Below are positions 1-5,239 of a stretch of 5,239 nucleotides of DNA, piece by piece. The position numbers were made by a program, and so were the translations under genes. The notes beneath the pieces are model-generated. The model was not told the origin of the DNA. It searched no databases and saw only the letters and a list, made by a program, of their open reading frames with translations. Origin of the DNA: Granulosicoccaceae bacterium. GTDB lineage: Bacteria > Pseudomonadota > Gammaproteobacteria > DAOVJZ01. Numbering within the stretch: the stretch's first letter is position 1; each line of letters opens with the position of its first letter. Where the stretch lies: assembly GCA_030632035.1 (NCBI GenBank), contig DAOVJZ010000126.1, forward strand, positions 1 to 5,239, in the 5' to 3' direction.

Positions 1-1516
1 AGCTTGTGTGACTTAAACGTAAGGCAGGTTTTACAAACCAGCCAAGGGTTTCAATCGGGAGGGCCACACCAGGCTTCAGGTTCAGACGATGTCCGCGTGT
101 GTTGATGTCATGATCAAAATAAACGTATTGAGCATCCAGGAGGTAATCAATACCAAACCCTTGCTCAGGTAATACGCCATTAAATGCAAAGCGGGGCAGA
201 CGCTTGTAGGGTCTGGATCCGGCTGCAATTGAACTACTAACAGTCTGGAATGTTTCCAGTAATCCGGAGGCAGTCCAGTTGTTGGTTGAGTAATTAATTT
301 CGGCCTTTCTATCAAGGTGAGTGATGCTGGAGGTAGTCAGGCTTCCTGACAGGTCAGTGAAGTAATCATTGTCTGAAACTTCGTTATACAAGAGACGACC
401 ACTCCAATGGTTACCAGGATTCCATGTGTTCAGGAAAGAAACCAGATTTCGGTCTTCACTGTAAAGGTCATCATCAGGCAGGTATTCCACGTTCAGGAGA
501 CCATTATGTTCCGGTGTTAGATAACGAAATTCGCCAGCCAGTTGTGCGCCGCGATCAGACATGTAACGTAATGTTGTTGTCAGATCCTTGTCAGGCGCGA
601 TATTCCAGTAATAGGGAACAGATAAGTCAGCACCGCCTTCAGAGCTGGAACCAAAAGAGGGTGTCAGTAAACCGGACATACGTTCATCGGTAATGGGGAA
701 CTGCATATAGGGTGTATACATGAACGGAACACCCATAAAGCGTACAGTTGTGTGCCAGGCTTCACCGCGCCCTTCATCATGTTTTAAATGAACTTCTGAT
801 GCGCGCAATGACCAGTCTTCATCTCCCGGATCACAAGTAGTGTAACTGGCATCAGTTAATTGGGTCAGGGTTCGCCCTTTCTTTTCAATGGTACTTGCTG
901 AACCATGTGCGTGTTTTGAAGCCAGTTTATAAGTGGCGTTATCAAATTTTCCCTGACTCTGTGCGAGATCGTAATTGGCCTTGTCAGCATTAATACTCAA
1001 GGTCCCTTTTGAATAACGGACATTGTTTTTTGCATCAACTACATTGGTCGTTTTGTTGTAGTCCATGAGATCGGCAACCATCTTTTGTGTGCCGCGTTTG
1101 ATCACTACGTTTCCCTTGAAGTGGGAAATATTCTTGTCGCGTTCCATTTCCACTTCGTCAGCTGAAACATTGACGGGTGATTTGCTGTCATCAGCTGTGG
1201 TTGCTTTTTCCATCGCATCGCTAACAAAGGTCGTACGGCACAATTCACCACTTTTTGATTTGGCAACACCGGTGTTGTTTGCCAGAGAGGATGCACCTGC
1301 CAATCCGTCTTCAACAGACATCATGGCTGCCGGGCGTGGTGATCTTTTAACAGGTATGGTTGCTCGACGTGGTACGGGGTCGCCCGCGGTACAGGTCATT
1401 TGACCATTTTCAATGGTGCGACAGTTCCACCCCGTGGTTTCGGCTGCCATGATTGGGCTGAACAATAAATTTCCGGATATGGTGAGTAAGGTTACAAATA
1501 GCTTGTTGCGGGTCAC
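1..1516 (-). CDS. lptD: LPS-assembly protein LptD (OstA/Imp), N-terminal part, cut by left window edge
   Basis: Outer-membrane beta-barrel that, with the lipoprotein LptE, inserts lipopolysaccharide into the outer leaflet; the last station of the Lpt bridge. I translated the minus strand from the GTG at 1516-1514; the frame stays open for about 505 codons to the window edge. Residues 1-25 form a signal peptide (basic start TRNK, hydrophobic LFVTLLTISGNLLF, cleavage near IMAA). About residues 114-235 are the periplasmic LptA-like/OstA jellyroll, ending in YTTCDPGDEDW, which matches E. coli FTSCLPGSDTW around Cys173. Then come PYMQFP (269-274), SGLLTP (281-286) and the hallmark PYYWNIAPD (301-309), followed by barrel strands. 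The C-terminal barrel, with the second cysteine pair, lies outside the window. The GTG is preferred because an in-frame TAA lies 15 nt upstream and the next ATG (1450) would delete most of the signal peptide; AGAG sits 7 nt before it. Cysteines 32, 42, 93 and 228 are visible. Family identity is very secure. Confidence 0.97.
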   Translation of the reverse strand, partial: MTRNKLFVTLLTISGNLLFSPIMAAETTGWNCRTIENGQMTCTAGDPVPRRATIPVKRSPRPAAMMSVEDGLAGASSLANNTGVAKSKSGELCRTTFVSDAMEKATTADDSKSPVNVSADEVEMERDKNISHFKGNVVIKRGTQKMVADLMDYNKTTNVVDAKNNVRYSKGTLSINADKANYDLAQSQGKFDNATYKLASKHAHGSASTIEKKGRTLTQLTDASYTTCDPGDEDWSLRASEVHLKHDEGRGEAWHTTVRFMGVPFMYTPYMQFPITDERMSGLLTPSFGSSSEGGADLSVPYYWNIAPDKDLTTTLRYMSDRGAQLAGEFRYLTPEHNGLLNVEYLPDDDLYSEDRNLVSFLNTWNPGNHWSGRLLYNEVSDNDYFTDLSGSLTTSSITHLDRKAEINYSTNNWTASGLLETFQTVSSSIAAGSRPYKRLPRFAFNGVLPEQGFGIDYLLDAQYVYFDHDINTRGHRLNLKPGVALPIETLGWFVKPALRLSHTS

Positions 1517-1544
1517 GATATTTCTCTTTTTTTATATTTTGTTA

Positions 1545-1569
1545 GTACACTAGTATTCTATCTAGGTAC
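1545..1569. repeat. imperfect inverted repeat in the lptD/amgK divergent region
   Basis: The left arm is GTAC-A-CTAG (1545-1553) and the right arm CTAGGTAC (1562-1569). The arms pair over 8 bp with one extra A (1549) on the left, around an 8-nt spacer TATTCTAT that contains the candidate lptD -10 box. It could be an operator for a dimeric regulator. CTAG and GTAC are each self-palindromic, so part of the symmetry comes free. No cognate regulator is recognised. Confidence 0.4.
1555..1560 (-). promoter_or_regulatory. lptD: candidate -10 box for lptD
   Basis: Read on the minus strand this is TAGAAT, five of six matches to TATAAT. Transcription would begin near 1548 and give a leader of about 30 nt before the GTG at 1516, a sensible length. 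No convincing -35 box lies 15-18 nt upstream (the sequence there reads GCGATTTTG), so either an activator is needed or the match is chance. In E. coli lptD is controlled partly by sigma-E, but I see no sigma-E-like GGAACTT element here. Confidence 0.3.
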
Positions 1570-1590
1570 CGCCCCCAAAATCGCATAAAA

Positions 1591-1617
1591 TTGCAGTATC
1601 TTCAAAGGTTTTATCAT
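1591..1617 (+). promoter_or_regulatory. candidate sigma-70-like promoter for the amgK operon
   Basis: TTGCAG (1591-1596; three of six matches to TTGACA) is followed after 15 nt by TATCAT (1612-1617; five of six matches to TATAAT). The spacer is shorter than the usual 16-18 nt. Transcription would start near 1624, leaving a leader of about 40 nt before amgK. It lies in the only sizeable noncoding gap upstream of the plus-strand genes, so a promoter is expected here, but these exact boxes are tentative. Confidence 0.35.
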
Positions 1618-1664
1618 AACATGAATCGTATCGTAGCGATGTATTTGAGAAGGTTTGAGTCAGG

Positions 1665-2657
1665 ATGCCAGAACGTTTGCAGGAATTGAATAATTGGCTG
1701 GCCAATCAGCCAGAATTAGGAAAATATGAGATTGCGCCGGCCTCAGCCGATGCCAGTTTCCGCCGTTATTTCAGGGCCTCTTTTGATGGAAAAAGCCTGA
1801 TTGTTATGGATGCCCCGCCAGACAAGGAGGATTGCGGACCCTTTATCCAGATTGGACGTGCCATGCGGGAAATGGGACTAAATGTGCCTGAAATTCTGGC
1901 AGATGACCTTAAACAGGGGTTTTTACTCCTGAGTGATTTGGGCAAGACTTCCTACCTCGAACAGCTGAATCAGGACACGGTGGGGCGGCTTTACGGTGAT
2001 GCCATCGGGGCGTTGGCCACCTTGCAGGTCTGCGGTCACAATTACAGTGAAATATTCCCTCCTTATGACCGTGAATTGTTGATGGCCGAAATGGAACTGT
2101 TTCGGGAGTGGTTTTTATCCAGACACTTGGGAATCAGCCTGACGCCTGAACAACATAAGGTGCTGGATCAGGTATTTGATGTGTTGGTCAAATCTGCACT
2201 GGAGCAGCCACAGGTTTGTGTACACCGGGATTATCATTCCCGTAACCTGATGGTTTGTGAACAACACAATCCCGGCATTATTGATTTTCAGGACGCAGTA
2301 ATGGGGCCATTTACCTACGATCTGGTGTCATTATTGCGCGATTGTTATATCGAATGGCCGCGTGAGCAGGTCGAAGCCTGGGCACTGGGGTTTCAGGAGC
2401 TGGTATTACACTCAGGTATTATTAAAGAAGAAAATGATGAGCAATTCCTGAAATGGTTTGATCTTATGGGGATACAACGTCACCTCAAGGCCATTGGTAT
2501 TTTTGCTCGATTAAATATTAGAGATAACAAACCGGGTTATCTTGCCGATATCCCTCGTACACTGGGATATGTACTGGACGTTAGTTCACGTTATCCTGAA
2601 TTATCAGAATTACACAACCTTCTCAACACACTGGGAGTGAAGGACAGAGCATCATAG
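1665..2657 (+). CDS. amgK: N-acetylmuramate/N-acetylglucosamine anomeric kinase AmgK
   Basis: Cytoplasmic sugar kinase that phosphorylates MurNAc (and GlcNAc) at the anomeric C1 using ATP, supplying MurNAc-1-phosphate to MurU in the recycling shortcut that bypasses MurA and so lowers fosfomycin sensitivity. The 330-aa protein has the aminoglycoside-phosphotransferase (APH)-like fold. Its N-lobe contains ASFRRYFR (30-37) and SLIVMDAPP (44-52). The catalytic loop is VHRDYHSRNL (186-195), with Asp189 as the likely base and Asn194. The metal-binding motif is IIDFQDA (205-211), with Asp207, followed by GPFTYDLVSLLRD. Length is usual for AmgK. An in-frame TGA at 1656-1658 makes the ATG at 1665 the first possible start; GAGAAGG (1647-1653) is its ribosome binding site, 11 nt upstream. 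The name rests on the motifs plus the adjacent murU and divergent lptD, the Pseudomonas arrangement. By fold alone it could be annotated as a generic phosphotransferase. Confidence 0.93.
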   Translation: MPERLQELNNWLANQPELGKYEIAPASADASFRRYFRASFDGKSLIVMDAPPDKEDCGPFIQIGRAMREMGLNVPEILADDLKQGFLLLSDLGKTSYLEQLNQDTVGRLYGDAIGALATLQVCGHNYSEIFPPYDRELLMAEMELFREWFLSRHLGISLTPEQHKVLDQVFDVLVKSALEQPQVCVHRDYHSRNLMVCEQHNPGIIDFQDAVMGPFTYDLVSLLRDCYIEWPREQVEAWALGFQELVLHSGIIKEENDEQFLKWFDLMGIQRHLKAIGIFARLNIRDNKPGYLADIPRTLGYVLDVSSRYPELSELHNLLNTLGVKDRAS

Positions 2658-2679
2658 TTTCTGTTTTAAAGCATAATCA

Positions 2680-3351
2680 ATGAAAGCCATGATTCTGGCG
2701 GCCGGACGCGGTGAGCGTATGCGGCCACTGACAGACAAAACGCCCAAGGCACTGTTACGTGCCGGTGGTCAATGTCTTATCGAATATCATCTAAAGGCAC
2801 TGGCTACGGCCGGTATTACCGATATCGTGATCAACTATGCATACCTTGGTGAGCAATTTCCGGAAAGACTGGGAGAAGGTGAACGTTATGGTGTTTCCAT
2901 TTCGTACTCACCGGAAGGGGAAACAGGGCTTGAAACGGGTGGCGGTATTTTCAATGCACTCCCTCTATTGGGTGATTCTGCCTTTATCGTGATTAATGGT
3001 GATATCTGGACTGATTATGCCTTTACTTCCATTACTGAACCAGAGGGACTTGCGCATCTGGTGATGGTCAATAATCCAGAACACAATCCAGAAGGTGATT
3101 TTGCATTACAGGAAAAACAGGTGCAGGCAGAAGGTAAGAACCGATATACATTCAGTGGCATTGGTATTTATCGCCCTGAACTGTTTGCCAATTGTGAAGC
3201 GGGCTCATTCAAATTAGCACCGTTATTAAAAGAGGCAATACAGAAACAACAAGTCACGGGTGAACATTTTACAGGCCAGTGGATTGATGTCGGTACACCG
3301 GAGCGTTTGCAGTCACTGGATAAAATGTTAACTGCCAGAGAAGGAAACTGA
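2680..3351 (+). CDS. murU: N-acetylmuramate alpha-1-phosphate uridylyltransferase MurU
   Basis: Cytoplasmic nucleotidyltransferase that converts MurNAc-alpha-1-phosphate and UTP to UDP-MurNAc and pyrophosphate, the step after AmgK. The 223-aa protein is a compact sugar-nucleotidyltransferase (GT-A/Rossmann-like) domain without the C-terminal left-handed helix of GlmU or GlgC, and matches the short MurU length. Seen: the nucleotide-binding signature LAAGRGERMRPLTDKTPK (6-23) with Lys23; ETGGGIFNALPLL, typical of the substrate pocket; INGDIW (105-110) with metal-binding Asp108; and WIDVGTPERL (201-210) with the second conserved Asp203. An in-frame TAA just upstream (2674-2676) makes ATG 2680 the first start. 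The 22-nt gap after amgK has no clear Shine-Dalgarno sequence, so translation may depend on coupling to amgK. Without context it could be mistaken for a mannose-1-phosphate guanylyltransferase or glucose-1-phosphate thymidylyltransferase; the amgK neighbour decides. Confidence 0.94.
   Translation: MKAMILAAGRGERMRPLTDKTPKALLRAGGQCLIEYHLKALATAGITDIVINYAYLGEQFPERLGEGERYGVSISYSPEGETGLETGGGIFNALPLLGDSAFIVINGDIWTDYAFTSITEPEGLAHLVMVNNPEHNPEGDFALQEKQVQAEGKNRYTFSGIGIYRPELFANCEAGSFKLAPLLKEAIQKQQVTGEHFTGQWIDVGTPERLQSLDKMLTAREGN
3341..3345 (+). promoter_or_regulatory. ribosome binding site supporting a GTG start
   Basis: AAGGA inside the last codons of murU stands 9 nt before GTG 3355. An in-frame TGA (the murU stop, 3349-3351) precedes the GTG by one codon, and the next in-frame Met is about 100 residues in, beyond the essential ELE motif. 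The GTG is therefore the only reasonable start of the ligase-like gene. Confidence 0.75.
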
Positions 3352-3354
3352 TCC

Positions 3355-4788
3355 GTGGGTCAGGAGATTGATCAATCGAAGTTTAAAAAACAGGATTTCA
3401 ACCATTTCCAGCAGGCGCTGGAAAAAGAAACCCAACTCTTGTCTGAATGGTTTGCTGACAACGCCTTTGCTAATGATGAACTGACTGGAGGCTTTGAACT
3501 TGAGGCCTGGTTGATTGATGATGATTTTCGTCCGGCACCCATTAATGATCAATACCTCAAGGCATTAAATGATCCACTGGCCGTGCCTGAACTGGCCAAA
3601 TTCAATGTTGAAGTAAACAGTACGCCGCAATGCTTACATGGTAATGCATTAAAACGCATGGAAATGGAGCTTAATAAAACCTGGCAGCATTGTAGTGAAG
3701 TAGCGCAGGAAAATGATGTTAAATTATTAATGACCGGTATTCTTCCAACCGTGCGTGATAGTGACCTGACTCTGGAAAACATGTCACACATGACACGTTA
3801 TAAAGCGTTGAATGAGCAGGTGCTTCGAATGCGTGGTGGTAAGCCCATCAAGCTGGATATAAATGGGCGTGAGCATCTTGTTACTGAACATAAAGATGTG
3901 ATGCTGGAATCTGCCGCCACGTCTTTTCAAATCCACATACAGACACCACTGGATCGGTCAGTAGATGGTTACAACACATCAATTGTTTTGTCTGCCCCTA
4001 TGGTAGCAATGTCAGCGAACTCACCTTATTTATTTGGTCGTGATTTGTGGGATGAAACGCGTATTCCATTGTTCGAGCAGTCAATTGCAGTAGGTGGCAT
4101 GGCGGGTGCCGCTTTTGGTCCTGTTCGTCGCGTATCCTTTGGCACTGATTTTGCCCGTGGTTCATTAATGGATTGCTTTGAAGAAAACCTGCAACACTTT
4201 CCTGTATTGTTACCCATTCAATATGATGATGCACCGGAAAAAATGACACACCTTGCATTGCACAACGGTACTATCTGGCGATGGAATCGTCCTTTGATTG
4301 GCTTTAATAAAAAAGGTGTGCCTCACGTGCGTATTGAACATCGTGTAACACCGGCAGGCCCCAGTGTGATTGACTTGATGGCCAATGCGGCATTCTTTTT
4401 TGGCCTTTCAAATTTTTATCTTTATGAACCCGGTGAATCATTGGCTGGAAAAATAAGTTTTTCACAGGCACGTGATAATTTTTATGCGGCCTCTAAACGG
4501 GGACTGGATGCCACTTTTGTATGGGAAGAAAAAAATGTTCCTGCTCATACATTATTAAAAGAAAAATTATTACCCAATGCAAGAAAAGGTCTGGAGCTAC
4601 TTGAACTGGCTACGGATGATATTGATACTTATCTTGGTGTTGTCGAAGCCCGTCTTGAGAAAGGTTGTAATGGCGCAATATGGCAGCGGCAATTTGTTGA
4701 AAAATACGGACGTGATATGAAGGCGTTGACAGAAGCTTATTATGAAAGGCAATGCAGTGGATTGCCGGTTCATGAGTGGGATATTTAA
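3355..4788 (+). CDS. glutamate-cysteine ligase-like protein, GCS2 family
   Basis: Predicted cytoplasmic ATP-dependent carboxylate-amine ligase of the glutamine-synthetase-like superfamily; enzymes of this fold join the gamma-carboxyl of glutamate to an amine, classically cysteine. Of its 477 residues, GGFELEAWLID (45-55) matches the N-terminal GxELE metal/ATP-binding strand. FNVEVNSTP (83-91) supplies a further acidic metal ligand, SFQIHIQTP (190-198) resembles the VHVG-type strand of YbdK/GCS2 enzymes, and RIEHRVTPAGPS (326-337) is the Arg-containing phosphate-binding strand. The protein is about 100 residues longer than E. coli YbdK. It appears unrelated to classical E. coli GshA and has no fused glutathione synthetase domain. 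It begins with GTG 3 nt after murU, in the same reading frame, and its TAA overlaps the next ATG. Co-expression with murU and the M14 gene is likely. The amine substrate is not readable from sequence; a glutathione role is only one possibility. Confidence 0.82.
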   Translation: MGQEIDQSKFKKQDFNHFQQALEKETQLLSEWFADNAFANDELTGGFELEAWLIDDDFRPAPINDQYLKALNDPLAVPELAKFNVEVNSTPQCLHGNALKRMEMELNKTWQHCSEVAQENDVKLLMTGILPTVRDSDLTLENMSHMTRYKALNEQVLRMRGGKPIKLDINGREHLVTEHKDVMLESAATSFQIHIQTPLDRSVDGYNTSIVLSAPMVAMSANSPYLFGRDLWDETRIPLFEQSIAVGGMAGAAFGPVRRVSFGTDFARGSLMDCFEENLQHFPVLLPIQYDDAPEKMTHLALHNGTIWRWNRPLIGFNKKGVPHVRIEHRVTPAGPSVIDLMANAAFFFGLSNFYLYEPGESLAGKISFSQARDNFYAASKRGLDATFVWEEKNVPAHTLLKEKLLPNARKGLELLELATDDIDTYLGVVEARLEKGCNGAIWQRQFVEKYGRDMKALTEAYYERQCSGLPVHEWDI

Positions 4789-5239
4789 TGCTGACTATTC
4801 TTGATCAAATTCCGGAAAATATACTGGAACTTCATGCTACTCAGTTACATGAGGTTTTATCAGGACCTACCCTGATCCATCTTGAAGGCCGGCAGATACA
4901 GCCTGTTTTTGTGTCCGTGTTATTGCATGGCAATGAAGATACTGGTTGGGAGGCAATCAAGGCGCTACTGAATAAATACAAGAGCAACCCGCTGCCACGA
5001 TCGTTATCAATATTTATTGGCAATGTTGAGGCAGCACGACACAAACAACGTTATCTGGATAGCCAGCCTGATTTTAATCGCATCTGGATGGATGGAGAGA
5101 CCCCCGAGCATGCCATGATGCAACAAATAATTGATGAAATTAAATCAAGGGATGTATTTATCAGTATTGATGTCCATAACAACACCGGACTTAATCCGCA
5201 TTATGCGTGTGTGAACCATGTGGGAAACAAATTTTTGCA
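4788..5239 (+). CDS. M14-family zinc carboxypeptidase / AstE-AspA-like deacylase, N-terminal part, cut by right edge
   Basis: Predicted zinc hydrolase of the succinylglutamate desuccinylase/aspartoacylase branch of the M14 carboxypeptidase fold, which cleaves amide bonds of N-acyl amino acids or small peptides. I translated 150 codons, open to the window edge. Zinc ligands His47 and Glu50 lie in LLHGNEDTGW (45-54), and the third, His130, in SIDVHNNTG (126-134). Between them, GNVEAARHKQRY (78-89) and DFNRIW (95-100), with the Asn97-Arg98 pair that grips a substrate carboxylate, are typical of the family. No signal peptide is apparent, so it is probably cytoplasmic. The ATG at 4788 shares its A with the preceding TAA (TAATG), and GAGTGG at 4774-4779 is a plausible ribosome binding site, so translation is probably coupled to the ligase gene. 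The catalytic Glu near the C-terminus lies outside the window. Substrate unknown; family assignment is strong. Confidence 0.87.
   Translation, partial: MLTILDQIPENILELHATQLHEVLSGPTLIHLEGRQIQPVFVSVLLHGNEDTGWEAIKALLNKYKSNPLPRSLSIFIGNVEAARHKQRYLDSQPDFNRIWMDGETPEHAMMQQIIDEIKSRDVFISIDVHNNTGLNPHYACVNHVGNKFL

Noticed and set aside
424..693. Plus-strand open frame of 89 codons
   Set aside because: Lies wholly antisense to the well-supported lptD frame, has no family motif and a low-complexity composition typical of a shadow frame.
1105..1314. Minus-strand open frame of 69 codons
   Set aside because: Same strand as lptD but a different frame, entirely inside it; a shadow.
1065..1403. Plus-strand open frame of 112 codons
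   Set aside because: Antisense to the N-terminal part of lptD, whose jellyroll and cysteine motifs are read on the other strand; no recognisable domain or ribosome binding site.
1448..1450. ATG as alternative lptD start
   Set aside because: It would begin inside the cleavage region (MAAE) and remove the hydrophobic signal-peptide core; an outer-membrane protein needs that signal.
1621..1689. Short 22-codon open frame (MNRIVAMYLRRFES...) overlapping the amgK start, as a leader peptide
   Set aside because: Only a weak AAAGG lies upstream, the candidate transcription start (~1624) would fall inside its ATG, and the codons show no attenuator-like run. Chance is the simplest explanation.
1665..2657. 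AmgK as an aminoglycoside-resistance phosphotransferase or homoserine kinase
   Set aside because: It shares the APH fold, but adjacency to murU and divergence from lptD, together with the HRDYHSRN loop, fit the MurNAc/GlcNAc kinase.
2658..2679. Possible terminator between amgK and murU
   Set aside because: Only 22 nt, with a short T run but no GC-rich hairpin before it; the genes are expected to be co-transcribed.
3328..3791. Two minus-strand open frames (3328-3552 and 3549-3791)
   Set aside because: Antisense to the start of the ligase gene, where the ELE and FNVEVNSTP motifs are read on the plus strand.
3998..4258. Minus-strand open frames of 86 and 63 codons
   Set aside because: Two overlapping shadows antisense to the ligase gene, without motifs.
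4841..5044. Minus-strand open frame of 67 codons
   Set aside because: Antisense to the M14 gene, which has all three zinc ligands on the plus strand in a continuous frame.

Overview
The window comes from a Gram-negative bacterium and most resembles a gammaproteobacterium. It carries lptD, the outer-membrane LPS-insertion gene, divergently adjacent to amgK-murU, the anomeric MurNAc/GlcNAc recycling branch. This gene order is known from Pseudomonas. Base composition looks moderate (mid-40s percent G+C by eye), so a typical high-GC Pseudomonas is unlikely. I cannot name a genus. There are no mobile elements, CRISPR repeats, tRNAs or rRNAs.

Layout. (1) Positions 1-1516, minus strand: the N-terminal two thirds of lptD (about 505 codons), running off the left edge. 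It starts at a GTG with a signal peptide. (2) Positions 1517-1664: a 148-bp divergent control region. It holds a weak candidate promoter in each direction and an imperfect inverted repeat that encloses the candidate lptD -10 box. (3) Positions 1665-5239, plus strand: a tightly packed, probably co-transcribed set. The genes are amgK (sugar kinase), murU (nucleotidyltransferase), a GCS2-type glutamate-cysteine-ligase-like gene, and the first 150 codons of an M14/AstE-AspA-type zinc carboxypeptidase or deacylase. The spacings are 22 nt, 3 nt and a 1-nt overlap (TAATG).

How the genes fit together. AmgK phosphorylates recovered MurNAc (and GlcNAc) at C1. MurU then transfers UMP to give UDP-MurNAc, which re-enters peptidoglycan synthesis without the fosfomycin-sensitive MurA step. 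LptD, transcribed the other way, builds the LPS layer, so the shared region separates two envelope functions. The last two genes are not part of the described recycling pathway. One is expected to make a gamma-glutamyl (or similar) amide bond and the other to hydrolyse an amide or peptide bond. Their tight coupling to amgK-murU is the most interesting feature of the window. Whether they act on murein-derived peptides, a glutathione-like thiol or another glutamate conjugate cannot be decided from this sequence.
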